Origin: Gammaproteobacteria bacterium
GTDB taxonomy: Bacteria > Pseudomonadota > Gammaproteobacteria > Tenderiales > Tenderiaceae
Direction of reading: 5' to 3'
Assembly (NCBI GenBank): GCA_021731365.1
Contig: JAKFXL010000037.1
Coordinates: 1-64,000, forward strand
DNA: 64,000 nt
The notes beneath the pieces were generated by a model. That model was not told the origin of the DNA and did no database searches. It worked only from the letters and a program-made list of their open reading frames with translations. Positions 63,133 through 64,000 of the stretch are shown here, piece by piece (the first letter of the stretch is position 1; every line of letters starts with the position of its first letter). The translations under genes were made by a program, and so were the position numbers.

Positions 63133-64000
63133 ATGTGGTTGATGAGATTAATGTTGTCGACAACATTGGCACTGTTATTCAGTGCCAACGTTGATGCTCG
63201 TCTGCTATTAATTGTAAGCCAGGAGAGTCCGGTCTATCAGGAGTTTCAACAGGGCATGTTAGGTACGCTGAACAGCGTAGCAGCGGAAGCGCTGGATTTG
63301 CGTACGGCAGATGATGTCGATGGGTTGGACTTTTCTCCGTACAGTGCCATTGTGGTTGCAGGTGTTGACGCTGCCAAAGTGGTGGCTGCACGCAATTTCC
63401 TGGATAAACCGGTGTTATACACGATGTTGCCTTTAAGTAGCTATCAGTGGCTGGATGCCCATGGCATGCTGAGTCCACAACACAAACTACTGTATATAGA
63501 TCAACCGGTCGGTCGTTATTTGCAGCTTGTACGTGCCGCTATGCCGGATATAACCACGATTGCTTATTTATACGGTGAAACGTCGGCGTTTTATATTGAT
63601 GAGCTCAAAAAAACTGTCGATGCCACTAAATTGCAGATGATTTTTGGGGACATGATGGGGAGTGATAAATTGTCGAGTCTGCTTAAAAGCATCTCTGCCG
63701 ACAGCGATGTAATGTTGCTTCTACCGGATCCATTTTTTTATAATCGTCGTGTAGTTCAGGAGGTATTACTGGCCAGTTTTCGTTATAAACATCCGTTGGT
63801 TGTTTATTCGGAATCATTCTTGAAGGCGGGGGCGATGTTGGCGTTGTTCTCTACACCAGGGCAGATTGGTCGTCAGACCGCGGAGATCGTCAACTGTTTA
63901 GGACGGCCATGTTATGGCACTGTTATGCAGCGCTCTGCGCCAAAATATTTTTCTGTAATGGTAAATGATGTAGTTGCACGTCAAATGGGGATGAGCAGCA
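63133..64000 (+). CDS. ABC transporter substrate-binding protein (ABC_sub_bind family), partial
   Basis: The first 289 residues of a protein that runs past the window end. A signal peptide (about 1-22, ending VDA) is followed by a periplasmic-binding fold of the ABC_sub_bind/DUF534 type (LLLIVSQESPVYQEFQQGML, then AIVVAGVDAAKVVAA, DVMLLLPDPFFYNRRVV and LVVYSESFLKAG). ATG at 63133. It is probably cotranscribed with the receptor gene upstream. Similar proteins lie beside TonB receptors and sensor kinases in other bacteria, so a signalling role is possible. Confidence 0.75.
   Translation, partial: MWLMRLMLSTTLALLFSANVDARLLLIVSQESPVYQEFQQGMLGTLNSVAAEALDLRTADDVDGLDFSPYSAIVVAGVDAAKVVAARNFLDKPVLYTMLPLSSYQWLDAHGMLSPQHKLLYIDQPVGRYLQLVRAAMPDITTIAYLYGETSAFYIDELKKTVDATKLQMIFGDMMGSDKLSSLLKSISADSDVMLLLPDPFFYNRRVVQEVLLASFRYKHPLVVYSESFLKAGAMLALFSTPGQIGRQTAEIVNCLGRPCYGTVMQRSAPKYFSVMVNDVVARQMGMSS

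Overview
The window looks like a chromosomal segment of a free-living gammaproteobacterium. The reasons are the order aspS-nadA-yebC-ruvCAB-ybgC-tolQRAB-pal-cpoB-queE-queC, the presence of glnS, gltX next to tRNA-Ala(GGC) and tRNA-Glu(TTC), and a PEP-CTERM/exosortase surface-protein locus of the kind found in environmental biofilm formers. There is no phage, transposase, CRISPR array or rRNA. Almost all space is coding, and no gene looks clearly broken.

Layout. (1) 1-3352: a DUF1249 gene, a small MscS channel and an Atm1-type ABC exporter. (2) 3629-17331: a housekeeping block with aspS, nadA, a small coiled-coil lipoprotein, yebC-ruvC-ruvA-ruvB (Holliday junction processing), ybgC-tolQRAB-pal-cpoB (cell-envelope constriction), queE-queC (queuosine precursor) and tRNA-Lys. 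(3) 17397-21902: a PCuAC/SCO1 copper-delivery pair, an HU protein with a histone-H1-like tail, a soluble lytic transglycosylase and a DUF523 protein. (4) 22097-26630: a PEP-CTERM locus with a PrsT-type TPR protein, an XDP1-type surface protein behind a very good sigma-54 promoter match, a palindromic repeat and a DUF5658 membrane protein. (5) 26741-32780: a two-gene AddB/AddA-like nuclease-helicase. (6) 32781-37114: an intergenic region that may encode a structured RNA, then gltX, a palindromic repeat, glnS, tRNA-Ala and a duplicated tRNA-Glu.

(7) 37151-48397, mostly minus strand: acyl-CoA and ketone-body metabolism. Acetoacetyl-CoA synthetase, a YhdH/AcuI-type reductase, an SDR, HMG-CoA lyase, a methylglutaconyl-CoA hydratase-like enzyme, the carboxyltransferase subunit of methylcrotonyl-CoA carboxylase and a thiolase together cover the lower leucine pathway down to acetyl-CoA. 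The biotin-carboxylase subunit and isovaleryl-CoA dehydrogenase are not in the window. A degenerate REC-EAL protein and a convergent PilZ protein interrupt this block. (8) 48608-51615: a GFA-family protein, an ICMT-like methyltransferase, an exported MsrA, PhhB and an unrecognised membrane metalloprotease. (9) 51626-60785, minus strand: one tightly packed catabolic block with an acyl-CoA dehydrogenase, branched-chain 2-oxoacid dehydrogenase E1alpha-E1beta-E2, the methylcitrate genes prpB-prpC-prpD and a hotdog thioesterase. Isoleucine and valine catabolism yields propionyl-CoA, which the methylcitrate enzymes would consume, so the block joins source and sink. (10) 61009-64000: a TonB-dependent receptor followed by an ABC-type periplasmic binding protein cut by the window end.

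No wholly new defence or mobile system is evident. The parts most worth a second look are the candidate RNA before gltX, the sigma-54-controlled PEP-CTERM gene, the catalytically degenerate REC-EAL protein beside PilZ, the zinc-ribbon metalloprotease, and the BCKDH-methylcitrate supercluster. All names come from reading protein motifs and gene order; no database search was run.
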